DNA of 64,000 nucleotides from Bradyrhizobium genomosp. I (2014) (GCF_000261685.1 NZ_AJQE01000289.1:1-64000), one strand, 5' to 3'. Shown: positions 1 through 9,365, counted from the stretch's first letter. Notes: generated from the letters alone by a model not told the origin. Translations and numbers: made by a program.

Positions 1-460
1 CGTAAGGCACGCCCGATGCGATGAGATGATCGCGCTCGGCGGCTGAGAGCGACTTCGCGTTGCCGGGATAGAGCGGCGCACCGTCGGGATCGCGCGGCCA
101 CGGACCGTCAGCCTCACGCACGGAGACACTCTTTGCGATCTCGGCGCGGCTTTCGAAGGCGGGATAGACGAGCCCAAGCGCCGACAGCTTGTCCAGCGCG
201 GCGCGGTAGTCGGCGAGGTGCTCCGACTGCCGCCGCACCGGCGTCTCCCAGGCCATCCCGAGCCAGGCGAGATCCTCGTAGATCGCAGCCTCGAATTCCG
301 GCCGACACCGCGTCGCGTCGATGTCCTCGATCCGCAGCAACAGAAGCCCGCCGGTCTCTCGCGCCCGCTCGAAATTGAGCAGCGCCGAATAGGCGTGGCC
401 GAGATGGAGATGGCCGTTCGGGCTGGGGGCAAATCGGAAAACGGGTGGCATCGCTTTCAT
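1..460 (-). CDS. gluQ: Glutamyl-Q tRNA(Asp) synthetase, 5' part (runs off the left edge)
   Basis: The reverse strand from ATG 460 reads an uninterrupted 153 codons that leave the window at base 1. The start is typical of a class I glutamyl-tRNA synthetase catalytic core: FRFAPSPNGHLHLGH, with the HLGH nucleotide-binding signature at residues 19-22, followed by LLRIEDIDATRC. No anticodon-binding domain is visible. The short leader and this motif context match GluQ, which glutamylates queuosine in tRNA-Asp rather than charging tRNA-Glu. A second in-frame ATG lies at 451. The KMSKS-like motif would be beyond the edge. Full-length GltX is the main alternative. Confidence 0.85.
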   Translation of the reverse strand, partial: MKAMPPVFRFAPSPNGHLHLGHAYSALLNFERARETGGLLLLRIEDIDATRCRPEFEAAIYEDLAWLGMAWETPVRRQSEHLADYRAALDKLSALGLVYPAFESRAEIAKSVSVREADGPWPRDPDGAPLYPGNAKSLSAAERDHLIASGVPY

Positions 461-468
461 GGACCTCG

Positions 469-553
469 TCATTGCCGGGCTTGACCCGGCAATCAATCCT
501 CCACGACTCTGTTACGATAGGAGATGGATGCGCGGGTCAAGCCCGCGCATGAC
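469..553. repeat. Paired palindromic intergenic repeat
   Basis: Two hairpin units lie back to back between gluQ and the glycosylase gene. One is ATTGCCGGG/CCCGGCAAT (471-493) and the other ATGCGCGGG/CCCGCGCAT (528-550), each with a short CTTGA or TCAAG loop. They look like the REP-type elements common between Bradyrhizobium genes. The element lies in the shared upstream region of divergent genes. Confidence 0.7.
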
Positions 554-566
554 AAGTTGAGCGACC

Positions 567-1220
567 ATGACCATCCACCTCGAAACCCAATCCGATCTCG
601 AAGAAGCCGTCCAGGCGCTGATCAAGCGCGATCCGCGTCTTAAGCCCGTGCTCGAGATCGCGGGCATGCCGGCGCTGCGGCGGCGCGAGCCGGGCTTTGC
701 GGGCCTTGCCCACATCGTCTGCGGCCAGCAGCTCTCGACCGCGAGTGCCGCGGCGATCTGGGAACGGCTGTCGGCCGCGTTCGATCCATTCGACCATGAC
801 GCCGTGCGCCGCGCCCGCACCGACCGGCTGGGGCGGCTCGGCCTCTCCGCCGCCAAGATCAAGACGCTGAAGCATCTGGCGCGCGAAATCGCCGCCGAGC
901 GGCTGAACCTCGACGTGCTCGCGGAAGAAGATGCCGATGCCGCGCATCACACGCTGATCGCGCTACCCGGTATCGGCCCCTGGACCGCCGACGTCTACCT
1001 GCTGTTCTGCCTCGGCCACGGCGATGCCTGGCCGGCCGGCGACCTCGCCGTGCAGGAGGGCATCCGCATCGGGCTCGGTCTGAAGGCACGGCCGACGGAG
1101 AAGCAGATGGCGCCGCTCGCCGAACCCTGGCGCCCGCTGCGCGGCGCGGCCGCGCATCTGTGGTGGAGCTATTATCGTGCCGTGAAGAAACGCGAGGGCG
1201 TGCTCGCGGGATCGGGCTAA
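567..1220 (+). CDS. DNA-3-methyladenine glycosylase, AlkA/HhH-GPD type
   Basis: This 217-residue protein is a helix-hairpin-helix base-excision glycosylase. Such enzymes flip out and remove alkylated purines from DNA in the cytoplasm. A QQLS segment sits at residues 54-57, the hairpin LPGIGPWTA at 133-141, and the expected catalytic aspartate at D159 in WPAGDLAV. It lacks the iron-sulfur cysteines of the Nth/MutY branch, and its length fits the short AlkA2-like class. It is divergent from gluQ across the palindromic repeat. Confidence 0.88.
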   Translation: MTIHLETQSDLEEAVQALIKRDPRLKPVLEIAGMPALRRREPGFAGLAHIVCGQQLSTASAAAIWERLSAAFDPFDHDAVRRARTDRLGRLGLSAAKIKTLKHLAREIAAERLNLDVLAEEDADAAHHTLIALPGIGPWTADVYLLFCLGHGDAWPAGDLAVQEGIRIGLGLKARPTEKQMAPLAEPWRPLRGAAAHLWWSYYRAVKKREGVLAGSG

Positions 1221-1320
1221 AGCGCGATGCGATTAGGGTGAATCGTCATCGCGCTTTAGATTATTGTTTGAGCATGATCTTTTCGGAAAACCGCTACACA
1301 CTTTTCCGGATCATGCTCTA
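1221..1320. repeat. Bradyrhizobium-type dispersed palindromic element
   Basis: The gap between convergent genes carries an AGCGCGATGCGATTAG-type block, then a long inverted repeat: GAGCATGATC and CGGAAAA pair with TTTTCCG and GATCATGCTC (about 1270-1318). A related, rearranged copy lies at 24777-24846. It could also serve as a bidirectional transcription end. Confidence 0.7.
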
Positions 1321-2205
1321 ACCCCGCAGCCTCGCGCGGTCGGCCCGGGCACATTCGGCCACGAAGTCTACCACGGCGCGCACCGCCGGAAGCTCGACGA
1401 GATCGGGATGGGCCAGCAGCCATAGGTCCGCCACGCTGGCGAGCTTCTGCGGAGCGACGCGCACGAGATCGGAATAGGATTCGGCGACGAAGCACGAGAG
1501 CGCGGAGATTCCGATCCCGGCACGGGCCGCCGCCAGCATGTCCCCCTGGGACGAGCAGCGCATCACCACCCTCGCCTGCCGCGTGACGACGTCGCTCCAG
1601 CGCGCAAGCTGCGCATTGGATGCCTGGTCGGCAAAACCGATGACGCTGTGCTCCTTCCAATCACCACGCCGTTCAGGCAAGGGCCGCCCGGCGACATAGT
1701 CGCGTGAGGCATAGAATCCCGTGCCGAGACGACCGATCTTGCGACCGACCAGGTTTTCCTCGCCGCTGTCGAAGGGCCGCAGCACCACGTCCGCCTCACG
1801 CCGGCGCACGCTCGCCGGAAACGGATGGGTGATGATCTCCAGCTGAATATGATCGTGCGCACGCAGGAAGGCGGGCAAGCGCGGCATCAGCCAATGTGAG
1901 GCCAGCGTCGCGCCGATCGACAGCTTGACGATGCCGCGCGCCTTGTGTCCTCCCGCCGCGACCGCGGTCTCAGCCCGCAGCGCCGCGGCCGCCATTGCCT
2001 CGGCGTGCTCGCGCAACGTCCTTCCATCCGCGGTCAGCGCCAGGCCGTCGGCGGCGCGCGCCACCAATCGGGTGCCGAGCTGAGCTTCCAGCGCCGCGAT
2101 CTTGCGGCTGACGGTGGGATGGCTGGTGTGCAGCCGGCGGGCGGCGGCGGTGAAGCTGCCGGTATCGGCGACCGCGACGAAGGTCTTGCAAAGGTCCCAG
2201 TCCAT
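1318..2205 (-). CDS. LysR-family transcriptional regulator
   Basis: The start was set at the ATG at 2205 (MDWDLCKTFVAVADTGSF), because the in-frame upstream extension to 2244 lacks family similarity. The 295-residue product has the N-terminal winged helix-turn-helix (about residues 3-60, with TAAARRLHTSHPTVSRKIAAL) and a C-terminal effector-binding region. It is divergent from the nitronate monooxygenase gene with 179 bases between starts, the usual layout for a LysR regulator and its target. The effector is unknown. Confidence 0.9.
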   Translation of the reverse strand: MDWDLCKTFVAVADTGSFTAAARRLHTSHPTVSRKIAALEAQLGTRLVARAADGLALTADGRTLREHAEAMAAAALRAETAVAAGGHKARGIVKLSIGATLASHWLMPRLPAFLRAHDHIQLEIITHPFPASVRRREADVVLRPFDSGEENLVGRKIGRLGTGFYASRDYVAGRPLPERRGDWKEHSVIGFADQASNAQLARWSDVVTRQARVVMRCSSQGDMLAAARAGIGISALSCFVAESYSDLVRVAPQKLASVADLWLLAHPDLVELPAVRAVVDFVAECARADRARLRG

Positions 2206-2384
2206 CCGGACTCTCTGTTCATATCTGAATGACGATCCGTTCATTATTGAACGGCCGGAGCGCGCCGTCCAACCTTATAGTGGGATCAAATCCGCGACAC
2301 GGGCGGCAATCCACCCGCGCGACGATCAACAGGGAAACGCCTCGTCATCCGCCCGCCGGCGGGGCGGCGTTTCAGGAGGACATG

Positions 2385-3359
2385 ATGGCGCTGCCCACTC
2401 TCTTGAGGGATTCGCTCGAGCTGCCCGTGGTCGGCTCGCCGCTCTTCATCGTTTCCGGACCGGAGCTGGTGATCGCCCAGTGCAAGGCGGGCGTTGTCGG
2501 CTCGTTTCCCGCGCTCAATGCCCGTCCGGTCGAGATGCTGGACGAGTGGCTGAGCCGCATCGAGGACGAGCTCGGCGAATACAAATCGCGCAATCCCGGC
2601 AAGAGGGTCGCGCCCTACGCCGTCAACCAGATCTGCCATGCCTCCAACGACCGGCTGATGAAGGACATGGAGACCTGCGTAAAGCACAAGGCGCCCATCA
2701 TCATCACCTCGCTGCGGCCGCCGGCCGAGATCGTCGAGGCCGCGCACTCCTATGGCGGGCTGGTGTTCCACGACGTCATCAACGTCAAGCATGCGCGCAA
2801 AGCCGCCGAGCAGGGGGTCGACGGCCTGATCCTGGTCTGCGCCGGTGCGGGCGGACATGCCGGCACGCTGTCGCCCTTCGCACTGGTGCGCGAGGTCAAG
2901 CAATGGTTCGACGGCGCGATCCTGCTGTCGGGCGCGATCAGCGACGGCTTCGGCATCGCCTCCGCGCTGACGCTGGGCGCCGACCTTGCCTATATCGGCA
3001 CGCGCTTCATCGCGACGCAGGAGGCCAATGCCGACGCGGCCTACAAGTCGGCGCTGACACAGCACGCCGCGCACGACATCGTCTACACCAACCTGTTCAC
3101 CGGCGTGCACGGCAACTATCTCGGCCCCTCCATCGCCGCCGCCGGGTTGGACCCGGACAATCTCCCGGCCGCGGACAAATCGAAGATGAACTTCGGCTCC
3201 GGCGGCAACATGAAATCGAAAGCGTGGCGCGACATCTGGGGATCGGGCCAGGGCATCGGCCAGATCACCGATGTCCCTCCCGTCGCGGAGCTCGTCGATC
3301 GGATGAAGAGTGAATTCGATCAGGCCCGGCAGGATTTCCTGATGCGCGTGAGCGCCTGA
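2385..3359 (+). CDS. Nitronate monooxygenase (2-nitropropane dioxygenase family)
   Basis: This 324-residue TIM-barrel flavoprotein is expected to oxidise alkyl nitronates with FMN and oxygen. The GGHAG motif with the candidate catalytic histidine is at 156-160 (H158). FMN phosphate-binding segments appear as LSGAISDG (181-188) and GADLAYIGTRF (198-208). AGGAGGA at 2374-2380 suits ATG 2385 better than the adjacent ATG 2382. It heads a three-gene run on the plus strand with a solute-binding protein and an acyl-CoA ligase, so the natural substrate may be a nitro acid such as a 3-nitropropionate-like compound (inference). Confidence 0.88.
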   Translation: MALPTLLRDSLELPVVGSPLFIVSGPELVIAQCKAGVVGSFPALNARPVEMLDEWLSRIEDELGEYKSRNPGKRVAPYAVNQICHASNDRLMKDMETCVKHKAPIIITSLRPPAEIVEAAHSYGGLVFHDVINVKHARKAAEQGVDGLILVCAGAGGHAGTLSPFALVREVKQWFDGAILLSGAISDGFGIASALTLGADLAYIGTRFIATQEANADAAYKSALTQHAAHDIVYTNLFTGVHGNYLGPSIAAAGLDPDNLPAADKSKMNFGSGGNMKSKAWRDIWGSGQGIGQITDVPPVAELVDRMKSEFDQARQDFLMRVSA

Positions 3360-3391
3360 CGTTTCGGACTGGCAAAAAACGGGAGGATACA

Positions 3392-4576
3392 ATGAAGCTC
3401 GCAGCCGCAATGATCGGCCTGTCCCTGCTGACGCTCGCCAGCGGGAGCGCCCATGCCGAAGGAACGGGCGAGATCCGCATCGGGCAGACCCTGCCCTATA
3501 GCGGGCCGGCTTCCGGCTTCGGCGCGATCGGACGGGCGCAGGAAGCCTTCTTCGAGAAGATCAACGCCGATGGCGGCATCAACGGCCGCAAGGTCAAGTT
3601 CATCACGCTGGACGATGCCTACTCGCCGCCGAAGACGGTCGAGCAGACCCGCAAGCTGGTGGAGCAGGAGGAGGTGCTGATGATGTTCGGCTCGCTCGGC
3701 ACCGCCACCAACAGCGCCGTGCAGCGCTACCTCAACGGCAAGAAGGTGCCCCAGCTCTTCGTGCTTTCCGGCGCGACGAAATGGGCCGATCCGCAGAAAT
3801 ATCCGTGGACGATGCCCGGCATGGCCGCCTACGAATCCGAGGGCGTGGTCTATGCCAAGCATGTGCTGCGGACCAAGCCCGGCGCCAAGATCGCCATCCT
3901 GTCCCAGAACGACGATTTCGGCCGCGACTATGTCGCCGGCTTCAAGCGCGCGCTCGGCGACAAGGCCGCGAGCATGATCGTGGCGGAGCAGACCTATGAG
4001 ACCAGCGCGCCGACGATCAGCTCGCAGCTCTCGACCCTGAAGGCGTCGGGCGCGGACGTGCTGTTCGGCGTCGTGCTCGGCAAGTTCACCTCGCAGATGA
4101 TCAAGGGCGTGGCCGAGATCGGCTGGAAGCCCGAGCTGTTCTTCGTGCCGACGTCGGCCTCGTCGATCTCGTTCCTGGAGCCGGCGGGGCTCGACAACGC
4201 CGTCGGCCTGATCTCGTCGAGCAATCAGAAGGACACGATGGACCCGCAATGGGCCAGCGATCCCGGGGTGAAGGAGTACTTCGCCTTCATGAAGCAGTAC
4301 ATGCCGAACGCGGACCTCTCCAACTCCAACTATGCGGCCGGCTACCACTACGCGACGCTGCTGATGACCGTGCTGAGGGCGTGCAACGGTGATTTTAGCC
4401 GCGAGAACATCATGCGCCAGGCGGCCTCGCTGAAGGAGGTGAAGCTGCCGCTGCTGCTGCCGGGCATCGCAGTCTCCACCGGGCCAGACGACTATCTGCC
4501 GTTCCAGCAGCTTCGGCTCCGGCGCTTCAACGGCAAGAGCTGGGTGGGATTCGGCGACGTGCTGGACGATCGCTGA
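3392..4576 (+). CDS. Periplasmic branched-chain-type ABC solute-binding protein
   Basis: The 394-residue protein starts 32 bases after the nitronate monooxygenase stop, with GGGAGGA as ribosome site. It carries a Sec signal peptide ending near SGSAHAEG (residues 17-24). The remainder, beginning IRIGQTLPYSGPASGFGAIGRA, is a type I periplasmic-binding fold of the LivJ/Peripla_BP_6 family. No permease or ATPase of this family lies nearby, so it either uses a transporter encoded elsewhere or acts as a sensor. The ligand is unknown. Confidence 0.88.
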   Translation: MKLAAAMIGLSLLTLASGSAHAEGTGEIRIGQTLPYSGPASGFGAIGRAQEAFFEKINADGGINGRKVKFITLDDAYSPPKTVEQTRKLVEQEEVLMMFGSLGTATNSAVQRYLNGKKVPQLFVLSGATKWADPQKYPWTMPGMAAYESEGVVYAKHVLRTKPGAKIAILSQNDDFGRDYVAGFKRALGDKAASMIVAEQTYETSAPTISSQLSTLKASGADVLFGVVLGKFTSQMIKGVAEIGWKPELFFVPTSASSISFLEPAGLDNAVGLISSSNQKDTMDPQWASDPGVKEYFAFMKQYMPNADLSNSNYAAGYHYATLLMTVLRACNGDFSRENIMRQAASLKEVKLPLLLPGIAVSTGPDDYLPFQQLRLRRFNGKSWVGFGDVLDDR

Positions 4577-4600
4577 CTCGAGCGGGAACAAGGACAGACC

Positions 4601-6127
4601 ATGATCATCAGCGGCGAACGCCGGATCGGCCATGACGAGATCCAGGCGCGCATCAAACGAGCCGCGAGCGGACTTCGCGCCCTCGGCCTTGCCGAAGGCG
4701 CGCCGGTCGCCATGATGCTGCGCAACGACTTCGTCCTGTTCGAGGTGGTTGCGGCCTCGGCCGCACTGGGCAGCCCGGTGGTGCCGATCAACTGGCACCT
4801 CAAGGCCGAGGAGGTCCGTTACATCCTGATCGACAGCGGCGCCAGGATCCTGATCTGCCATGCCGATCTACTGCCGCAGATTCGCGCCGGCATTCCGGAC
4901 GATGTCCGCCTGCTTGTCGTCGCGACCCCGCCCGAGCTCGCCGCGACCTTCGCAATTTCCCCTGGGCTGACCGAAGTCCCGGCGGGACTGACCGATTGGG
5001 GCAGCTGGCGCGATGGCCATCCGGAAATGCAGGAGCCGCCGCGCCGGGCCGCAGCGATGATCTACACTTCGGGGACCACCGGCATGCCGAAAGGCGTGCG
5101 GCGCATGCCGATGCAGCCGGAACAGGCCGCTGCATCCGAGCGCGTCGGCGCGATCGCCTACGGCATCAAGCCGCGCGAGGACCAGGTCGTGCTGATCAAC
5201 GGACCGATGTATCATTCGGCGCCGCATTCCTACGGCATGATGGCGTTCCGCAACGGCTGCACCATCGTCCTCCAGGCGCGGTTCGACGCCGAGGAGCTGC
5301 TGGCGCTGATCGAACGCCACCGTGTGACGCACATCCACATGGTGCCGACCATGTTCGTCCGCCTGTTGCGCTTGCCCGAGGCCGCCAGGCAGCGTTACGA
5401 CCTGTCGTCGCTGCGCTTCGTCGTGCACGGCGCGGCGCCCTGCCCGCCCGAGGTGAAGCGGGCCATGATCGAGTGGTGGGGACCGGTCATCAACGAATAT
5501 TTCGGCTCGACCGAGACCGGCATCCCGGTGTGGCACTCGGCCGAGGAGGCGCTGAGGAAGCCTGGCACGGTCGGCCGCGCCATCGAAGGCGGCGTCGTCA
5601 AGATCTTCCGCGAGGACGGCAGCCTGTGCGGCGCTGGCGAGATCGGCGAGATCTACATGCGCCAGACGGCGGTGCCCGATTTCGACTACCACGGCAAGGC
5701 GCAGGCGCGCGCCGAGGCCGGGCGCGACGGTCTCGTCAGCGTCGGCGACGTCGGCTATCTCGACGAGGACGGCTATCTGTTCCTGTGCGACCGCAAGCGC
5801 GACATGGTGATCTCGGGCGGCGTCAACATCTATCCTGCCGAGATCGAGAACGTGCTGATCACCATGCCCGGCGTCCGCGATTGCGCCGTGTTCGGCATCC
5901 CGGACGCGGAATATGGCGAGCGCTTGTGCGCCTGCATCGAGCCCGATTTCGCCGAGCAGCTCTCCGCCGCCGCGGTGCAGGCCTTCCTGCGCGAGCGATT
6001 GGCCAACTTCAAGGTGCCGAAGGAGATCCAGTTCCTGGATGCGCTGCCCCGCGAGGCAACCGGGAAGATCTTCAAGCGCAAGCTCCGCGGTCCCTATTGG
6101 GCGGACCGCACGCCGGCTGGGCCTTAG
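4601..6127 (+). CDS. AMP-dependent acyl-CoA synthetase/ligase
   Basis: This is a 508-residue adenylate-forming enzyme that activates a carboxylic acid to acyl-AMP and then to the CoA thioester. Seen motifs are the P-loop YTSGTTGMPKGV (155-166), the EYFGSTETG core, GDVGYLDEDGYLFLCDR, and a C-terminal ATGKIFKRKLR holding the acyl-transfer lysine. The N-terminus is short and starts almost at the core, so part of the usual leader is missing, but the ATG at 4601 is the first in frame. It is in the same transcription direction as the two genes before it and may activate their product. Confidence 0.88.
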   Translation: MIISGERRIGHDEIQARIKRAASGLRALGLAEGAPVAMMLRNDFVLFEVVAASAALGSPVVPINWHLKAEEVRYILIDSGARILICHADLLPQIRAGIPDDVRLLVVATPPELAATFAISPGLTEVPAGLTDWGSWRDGHPEMQEPPRRAAAMIYTSGTTGMPKGVRRMPMQPEQAAASERVGAIAYGIKPREDQVVLINGPMYHSAPHSYGMMAFRNGCTIVLQARFDAEELLALIERHRVTHIHMVPTMFVRLLRLPEAARQRYDLSSLRFVVHGAAPCPPEVKRAMIEWWGPVINEYFGSTETGIPVWHSAEEALRKPGTVGRAIEGGVVKIFREDGSLCGAGEIGEIYMRQTAVPDFDYHGKAQARAEAGRDGLVSVGDVGYLDEDGYLFLCDRKRDMVISGGVNIYPAEIENVLITMPGVRDCAVFGIPDAEYGERLCACIEPDFAEQLSAAAVQAFLRERLANFKVPKEIQFLDALPREATGKIFKRKLRGPYWADRTPAGP

Positions 6128-6287
6128 CCGGCCGTCACCGAATCCGGGCTTGAAGCATCGCCCGGCATATTCCGTCCGAGCAGGGCCGCATGCCTGCCTC
6201 GCTCGGGTCGCCCGCTTTTGGCGGTCCGCGAAACCGTATAGCGTCAGCCTCAGAGGAAACGCCGCGAAGACGGCCATGAGGTCGCGC

Positions 6288-8063
6288 ATGCTGGACAAGA
6301 CCAAGGATATTTCCGTCTCCGCACAGGCCTGGCTCGATGAATTCGAGCGCGCCTTGGGCAAGCTTGATAGCGCCACCCTGAACCGCCTCTTCCTCGCCGA
6401 CGGTTTTTGGCGCGATGTGCTGGCGCTGAGCTGGAACCTGCAAACAATCGCTGGCAGCGACACGGTCGTGCAACAGCTGACGGCGTTCGCGCCCAAAGCG
6501 GCGCCGTCTCATTTCAGGATCGCGCCCAACCGCGCGCCGCCGCGCTGGGTGACACGCGCCGGTACCAACACTATCGAAGCGATCTTTGGTTTCGAGACCG
6601 CGATCGGCCGCGGCAGCGGCATCGTGCGGCTCGTCCCTGACACTGGCGATGGCGACCGTCTGAAGGCGTGGACGCTCCTGACCGCACTCGACGAGCTCAA
6701 GGGTTTCGAGGAGCAGCTCGGCACCTCGCGCCCGCGTGGCCAGGCCTATTCGCGCGATTTCCGCGGGCCGAACTGGCTCGATCTGCGCAACGCCTCGCGC
6801 GACTATGCGAATCGCGATCCGGCCGTGCTGGTGGTCGGCGGCGGCCAGGCCGGGCTCGCGATCGCAGCGCGGCTGAAGCAGTTGCAGGTCGACACGCTGA
6901 TCGTCGATCGCGAGGCACGCATCGGCGACAATTGGCGCAAGCGCTATCACGCGCTGACGCTACACAATCAGGTGCAGGTCAATCACCTGCCCTACATGCC
7001 GTTTCCGCCGAGCTGGCCGACCTATATCCCCAAGGACAAGCTCGCCAACTGGTTCGAGGCCTACGTCGATGCGATGGAGCTGAACTTCTGGACCGGCACC
7101 GAGTTCGAGGGCGGCGCCTACGACGATGCGACAGGACGCTGGACGGTGACGCTGCGGCGCTCCGACGGCAGCAAGCGGACCATGCATCCGCATCACGTGG
7201 TAATGGCAACCGGCGTCAGCGGCGTCGCCAACATTCCCTCCATCCCAACTCTCGACAATTTCAGGGGTACGCTGCTGCATTCCAGCCGCTACGAGGACGG
7301 CGAGACCTGGACCGGCAAGCGCGCGATCGTCATCGGCACCGGCAACAGCGGACACGACATTGCGCAGGATCTTCATTCCAGCGGCGCCGAGGTGACGCTG
7401 GTGCAGCGCTCGCCGACACTGGTCACCAATATCGAGCCGTCGGCACAACTCGCTTATGCGACCTATAATGAAGGCACGCTCGAGGACAACGACCTGATCG
7501 CGGCCTCGATGCCGACGCCGCTCGCGAAGAAGACGCATGTGATGCTGACGGAGCAGTCGAAGGCGCTCGACAAGGAGCTGCTCGACGGCCTCACCCGCAT
7601 CGGCTTCAAGCTCGATTTCGGCGAGGCCGGCACCGGCTGGCAATTCAAGTACCTCAGCCGCGGCGGCGGTTACTATTTCAATGTCGGCTGCTCCAACCTG
7701 ATCGTCGAGGGCAAGATCAAGCTCAGACAGTTCTCCGACATCGAGAGCTTCGTCACGAACGGCGCGCGGATGAAGGACGGCTCGACCATTGCAGCCGACC
7801 TCATCGTGCTCTCGACCGGCTACAAGCCGCAGGAATATCTGGTGCGTCAGCTGTTCGGCGATGCCGTCGCCGACCGGGTCGGTCCGATCTGGGGCTTCGG
7901 CGACGGCTTTGAGCTCCGCAACATGTATACGCGCACGAAGCAGCCCGGGCTCTGGTTCATCGCCGGCAGCCTCGCGCAATGCCGGATCAACTCGAAATAT
8001 CTCGCGCTCCAGATCAAGGCGGTCGAGGAAGGGATTTTGGAGCGGGGGATGCGCGCCGCTTGA
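6288..8063 (+). CDS. Flavin-containing monooxygenase with N-terminal NTF2/SnoaL-like domain
   Basis: ATG 6288 was chosen because GAGG lies six bases upstream; another ATG is at 6276. The 591-residue product has an N-terminal region of about 150 residues resembling SnoaL/NTF2-like folds. A class B flavoprotein monooxygenase follows, with FAD fingerprint GGGQAG at 184-189 and a second NADPH-binding fingerprint VIGTGNSGHD near the middle. Such enzymes oxygenate soft nucleophiles or ketones using NADPH and oxygen. No neighbouring gene pins down the substrate. Confidence 0.87.
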   Translation: MLDKTKDISVSAQAWLDEFERALGKLDSATLNRLFLADGFWRDVLALSWNLQTIAGSDTVVQQLTAFAPKAAPSHFRIAPNRAPPRWVTRAGTNTIEAIFGFETAIGRGSGIVRLVPDTGDGDRLKAWTLLTALDELKGFEEQLGTSRPRGQAYSRDFRGPNWLDLRNASRDYANRDPAVLVVGGGQAGLAIAARLKQLQVDTLIVDREARIGDNWRKRYHALTLHNQVQVNHLPYMPFPPSWPTYIPKDKLANWFEAYVDAMELNFWTGTEFEGGAYDDATGRWTVTLRRSDGSKRTMHPHHVVMATGVSGVANIPSIPTLDNFRGTLLHSSRYEDGETWTGKRAIVIGTGNSGHDIAQDLHSSGAEVTLVQRSPTLVTNIEPSAQLAYATYNEGTLEDNDLIAASMPTPLAKKTHVMLTEQSKALDKELLDGLTRIGFKLDFGEAGTGWQFKYLSRGGGYYFNVGCSNLIVEGKIKLRQFSDIESFVTNGARMKDGSTIAADLIVLSTGYKPQEYLVRQLFGDAVADRVGPIWGFGDGFELRNMYTRTKQPGLWFIAGSLAQCRINSKYLALQIKAVEEGILERGMRAA

Positions 8064-8070
8064 ACCTCAT

Positions 8071-8136
8071 CGTCATTGCGATCCAGACTGCCTCCGCAGA
8101 AAGATTCTGGATTGCTTCGCTGCGCTCGCAATGACA
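8071..8136. repeat. Palindromic intergenic repeat
   Basis: CGTCATTGCGATCCAGA at the left pairs imperfectly with TCTGGATTGCTTCG and CGCAATGAC at the right, giving a long hairpin directly after the monooxygenase stop. It resembles the dispersed repeats found between rhizobial genes. Confidence 0.65.
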
Positions 8137-8184
8137 GCGTGGAGCGAGCGTCGCACCCTGATAGGAATTTGAAGGAGACTACAG

Positions 8185-9161
8185 ATGCCGGCCATCCTCG
8201 GCAGCGGCGAGCACCGCTACCGCGTCGTCGACAACTTCGCCAAGCTGCCCGACGGCTGGCAGCTGACCGACGTCGCCTCGGTCGCGGTCGACAGCAAGGA
8301 CCGGATCTACGTCTTCAACCGCGGCGCCCATCCGATGGTGGTGCTGGACCGCGAGGGCAATTTCCTGCGCAGCTGGGGCGAAGGACTGTTCTCCCGTGCG
8401 CATGGCCTGCACATCGATGCGGACGACAACCTCTATTGCACAGATGACGGCGACCACACGGTGCGCAAATGCAGCACCGACGGCAAGGTGCTGCTCACGA
8501 TCGGCATCCCGGCAAAGCCGGCGCCGTTCATGAGCGGCGAGCCGTTCCATCGCTGCACCCACACCGCGCTGTCGCCGAAGGGCGAGATCTACGTCTCCGA
8601 CGGCTATGGCAATGCGCGCGTGCACAAGTTCACGCCCGACGGCAAGCTGATCAAAAGCTGGGGCGAGCCAGGCACCGATCCCGGTCAGTTCAACATCGTG
8701 CACAACATCGCGACCGACGCCGATGGCTGGGTCTATGTCGCCGACCGCGAGAACCACCGCGTCCAGGTGTTCAACGGCGAGGGCCAATACGAGACGCAGT
8801 GGAACAATCTGCACCGGCCCTGTGCGCTGTGCTGCTGCGACGGCGGAAGGAGCCCGACCTTTGTGATTGGCGAACTCGGCCCCGGACTCGCCATCAACCG
8901 AAATGTACCCAATCTCGGCCCGCGACTGTCGATCGTGGACGCCAAGGGAAATCGCATCGCGCGGCTTGGCGGCGCGGAGGGCCGGGCGTTGCCAGCGGCA
9001 AATTCCTCGCGCCGCATGGCATCGCGCTGGACTCGAAGGGCGACATCTATGTCGGCGAGGTCGGCGTCACCAATTGGGAGACCAGCTTTCCGGACGAGGA
9101 GATGCCGGCCGCGGTGCGCGCGACGCGGTGCCTGCAGAAGCTGGAGCGGGTACGGGAGTAG
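8185..9161 (+). pseudogene. NHL-repeat beta-propeller protein (amidating-lyase-like), frameshifted
   Basis: From ATG 8185 the frame encodes repeated NHL blades (for example GEIYVSDGYGNARVHKFTPDG and DGWVYVADRENHRVQVF). This is typical of the bacterial peptidyl-alpha-hydroxyglycine alpha-amidating lyase-like family. After RLGGAEG the sense continues only in another frame, as PGVASGKFLAPHGIALDS to KLERVRE and a stop at 9161. One base appears to be missing in the G/C run at about 8979-8985. The unshifted frame runs on to 9273 with no family character. It could be a real mutation or a sequence error. Confidence 0.75.
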
Positions 9162-9365
9162 CTGCCCCGGCAAGGCCATGACGCGCTGGGGCGGCTGGTT
9201 CCGAGCGCCCCAGGGATCGCGGCTTTTTGAGCACTTTTGCCACCCCGCCGCCGCATTGCTTGCTCTTGAATAAGTTGCTCAACGGGCTTCACAATCCCGT
9301 CACGCTGCATGTAGTATGTCAGGACATGCTGCTTCGCAGCGTATATTGGAGGCCGGGAGCGTTAC

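Noticed and set aside
2102-3313. Plus-strand frame overlapping the nitronate monooxygenase
   Set aside because: Arg-rich frame-shifted reading of the real gene, starting inside the LysR gene.
4868-6496. Long reverse-strand open frame opposite the acyl-CoA ligase
   Set aside because: It is a high-GC antisense shadow with Arg/His/Ala-rich sequence and no family content; the plus-strand ligase is unmistakable.
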